From Planctomycetaceae bacterium (GTDB lineage: Bacteria; Planctomycetota; Planctomycetia; Pirellulales; Thermoguttaceae), in NCBI GenBank assembly GCA_031278315.1, contig JAITKS010000286.1:1-5031 (forward strand): a stretch of 5,031 bases of DNA, given 5' to 3'. A program made the translations under genes and the position numbers. Below, one piece after another: positions 3,934 to 5,031 of this stretch. Every line of letters begins with the position of its first letter. Positions within the stretch are counted from its first letter, which is position 1. The notes below the pieces were generated by a model. It did no database searches. It saw only the letters and a list, made by a program, of their open reading frames with translations, and had not been told where the DNA came from.

Positions 3934-5031
3934 TTACATTTTTCTACGCCGCCTTTGAATCATACGCCAAAGAGCAATAATAATTATGATCGTCATTAAT
4001 CCCATGAGAATATTACGCACACGATTTGTACTTGTACGACGTGAATTGTCAAAATCGGGTTCGGGTAGTCCGTAAACTGATAATGTAAAACGTTTGGTAT
4101 CTTTCGGGTTGGTTTCACGTAAATCAAATTCTTCAAGCAATTCAGATGTATTTTGTATCCTAGTTCCGCTACTGTAATTATTATATTCTGTAAAAACATG
4201 ATAACGTTTAGGTAAAGGAGTTCGATAAGTTTCTGTATCGTATGTAATTTTAATATCTTCATCTCTTTCATAAAATATATATTCCCAATGAAATTTAGCT
4301 TCCGAAATAAGAAAATAGTTTGTTATCAGAGTAACATTACCTATTACAGTATAATGTTTCCAACTTGATGATTGCTTTTCAAATTCCGGTGCATTTTTTA
4401 CTCCTTCTGGAAAATCCGGCATTACAAATTCAAAAGATATTTGTAACTGTTTTGTGCCGTCTTGATCGACTTCTTTCATTTCTTTAATAGTACACCAATC
4501 AGAGAATATCAGATATGGTAAATTAGCACTAGAATCAATTCCAAATAATCCAACTCCTAAAGTACTAAAGATATTATAACCAACGGCGTCCGCCCGAAAA
4601 CTTGGAGGATCCGCAAAAGCAACAGGAAAATTCCATGTCTGTAATTTTTTGTTTGTTTTTTCAAATTTGAGTTCGTTAATAGCCCAAATTTTATTGCCAT
4701 ACGGCTTTCGTAAAGAAAACTGATAATCATTACCCGTAACACTGGTACTATCATAATTGTCATCTTCATTGAATTTTAATATAGTACCCGAATGTCTTTG
4801 GTCAAGCCACAAAGGATACATGCTTACACATTTCTTTAAGAAGTCTCCCTCAACATTACCATTGTGCTTATACAAAAATGTCATAGTTCCTTCAACAGTA
4901 CCAAGCGAGTGTAAGTATTCCTGCCACTTCTTTTTGAGTTCGTCCTTCTTCTCTGAAATTTTAACACTGTCAAAATTTTGAGAATAAACAACAGAATTAA
5001 AACATACAATCACAAACATCACAAAAAATAA
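3934..5031 (-). CDS. Secreted/envelope protein with C-terminal membrane anchor, family unknown (5' partial)
   Basis: The frame stays open to the window edge. GTG (5022) and ATG (5019) occur, but upstream codons L-F-F continue the hydrophobic signal peptide, and no positively charged n-region is seen, so the true start is probably beyond 5031. Numbering from the GTG: a signal sequence ends near VVYS|QN (11-16), and a lysine-rich helix follows (21-40). A mainly beta-rich, Tyr/Trp-rich domain spans about 42-320, and a membrane span (337-352) is followed by a basic RRRRK end. This suggests an exported domain tethered by its C-terminus. The fold could be of the lipoprotein-carrier (LolA/LolB-like) antiparallel type seen in many planctomycete hypotheticals, judged only from its strand pattern. 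The FTLSVYGLPEPDF stretch before the anchor is a recognisable end-of-domain segment. It is the first visible gene of the operon; the promoter lies outside. Confidence 0.8.
   Translation of the reverse strand, partial: LFFVMFVIVCFNSVVYSQNFDSVKISEKKDELKKKWQEYLHSLGTVEGTMTFLYKHNGNVEGDFLKKCVSMYPLWLDQRHSGTILKFNEDDNYDSTSVTGNDYQFSLRKPYGNKIWAINELKFEKTNKKLQTWNFPVAFADPPSFRADAVGYNIFSTLGVGLFGIDSSANLPYLIFSDWCTIKEMKEVDQDGTKQLQISFEFVMPDFPEGVKNAPEFEKQSSSWKHYTVIGNVTLITNYFLISEAKFHWEYIFYERDEDIKITYDTETYRTPLPKRYHVFTEYNNYSSGTRIQNTSELLEEFDLRETNPKDTKRFTLSVYGLPEPDFDNSRRTSTNRVRNILMGLMTIIIIIALWRMIQRRRRKM

Noticed and set aside
3950..4070. PEP-CTERM sorting signal at the end of the exported protein (LPEP, membrane span, RRRRK)
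   Set aside because: The PEP tripeptide is about 16 residues before the membrane span, whereas in the true signal it lies directly before it. I treat the tail as an ordinary anchor with a basic stop-transfer end.
3996..4981. Frames of 70-91 codons overlapping the exported-protein gene on both strands
   Set aside because: They are alternate readings of the same DNA with no protein-like features and are overlapped by a longer, coherent protein.

Overview
The window is AT-rich, with compact GC-rich repeat islands on its left side. It most likely comes from a low-GC member of the Planctomycetota. This is an inference from protein style, not a search result. The long membrane protein has the N-E-N...HVNPPL...PDV...KTPLG...DSNIDWGQD layout I associate with planctomycete family-39-type glycosyltransferases. 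Next to it lies a short DUF1573-like protein with a C-S-C motif, and a secreted protein anchored at its C-terminus.

Layout. Bases 1-83 hold the probable last 26 codons of a plus-strand gene that enters from the left. From 84 to about 801 there is no credible gene. This stretch holds a 35-bp-armed inverted repeat (143-230) and then a compound inverted structure (322-801). The compound structure has two opposed copies of a ~92-95 bp hairpin-rich unit (375-466 and 684-778), a truncated third copy (532-570), a 7-bp tandem repeat (564-612) and matching outer arms. A small plus-strand gene (871-1167) encodes an unrecognised 98-residue membrane protein with a dyad just upstream. Bases 1168-1601 hold no convincing gene. 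They contain a promoter-like sequence and, at 1546-1567, a perfect palindrome between the convergent genes that may terminate transcription in both directions.

The right two-thirds is one minus-strand run of three genes, read from right to left. First is a secreted or envelope protein whose start lies beyond the window edge (3934-5031). Second is a DUF1573-like, single-membrane-anchor protein (3459-3902). Third is a 608-residue integral membrane glycosyltransferase (1602-3428). Spacing is tight: 31 nt between the first two, and an 11-nt overlap between the third gene and the unbroken version of the second. They therefore look like an operon for the cell envelope. The substrate is unknown.

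The clearest odd feature is in the DUF1573-like gene. It carries a 5-bp tandem duplication (3537-3546) that shifts the frame and replaces about 39 residues of its C-terminus with an unrelated 27-residue tail. Removing one repeat unit gives a natural 159-residue protein ending inside the start of the glycosyltransferase gene. I did not find strong evidence for a new defence or mobile system. The most unusual non-coding structure is the nested inverted repeat at 322-801, which resembles a large REP/REPIN- or MITE-like repeat.
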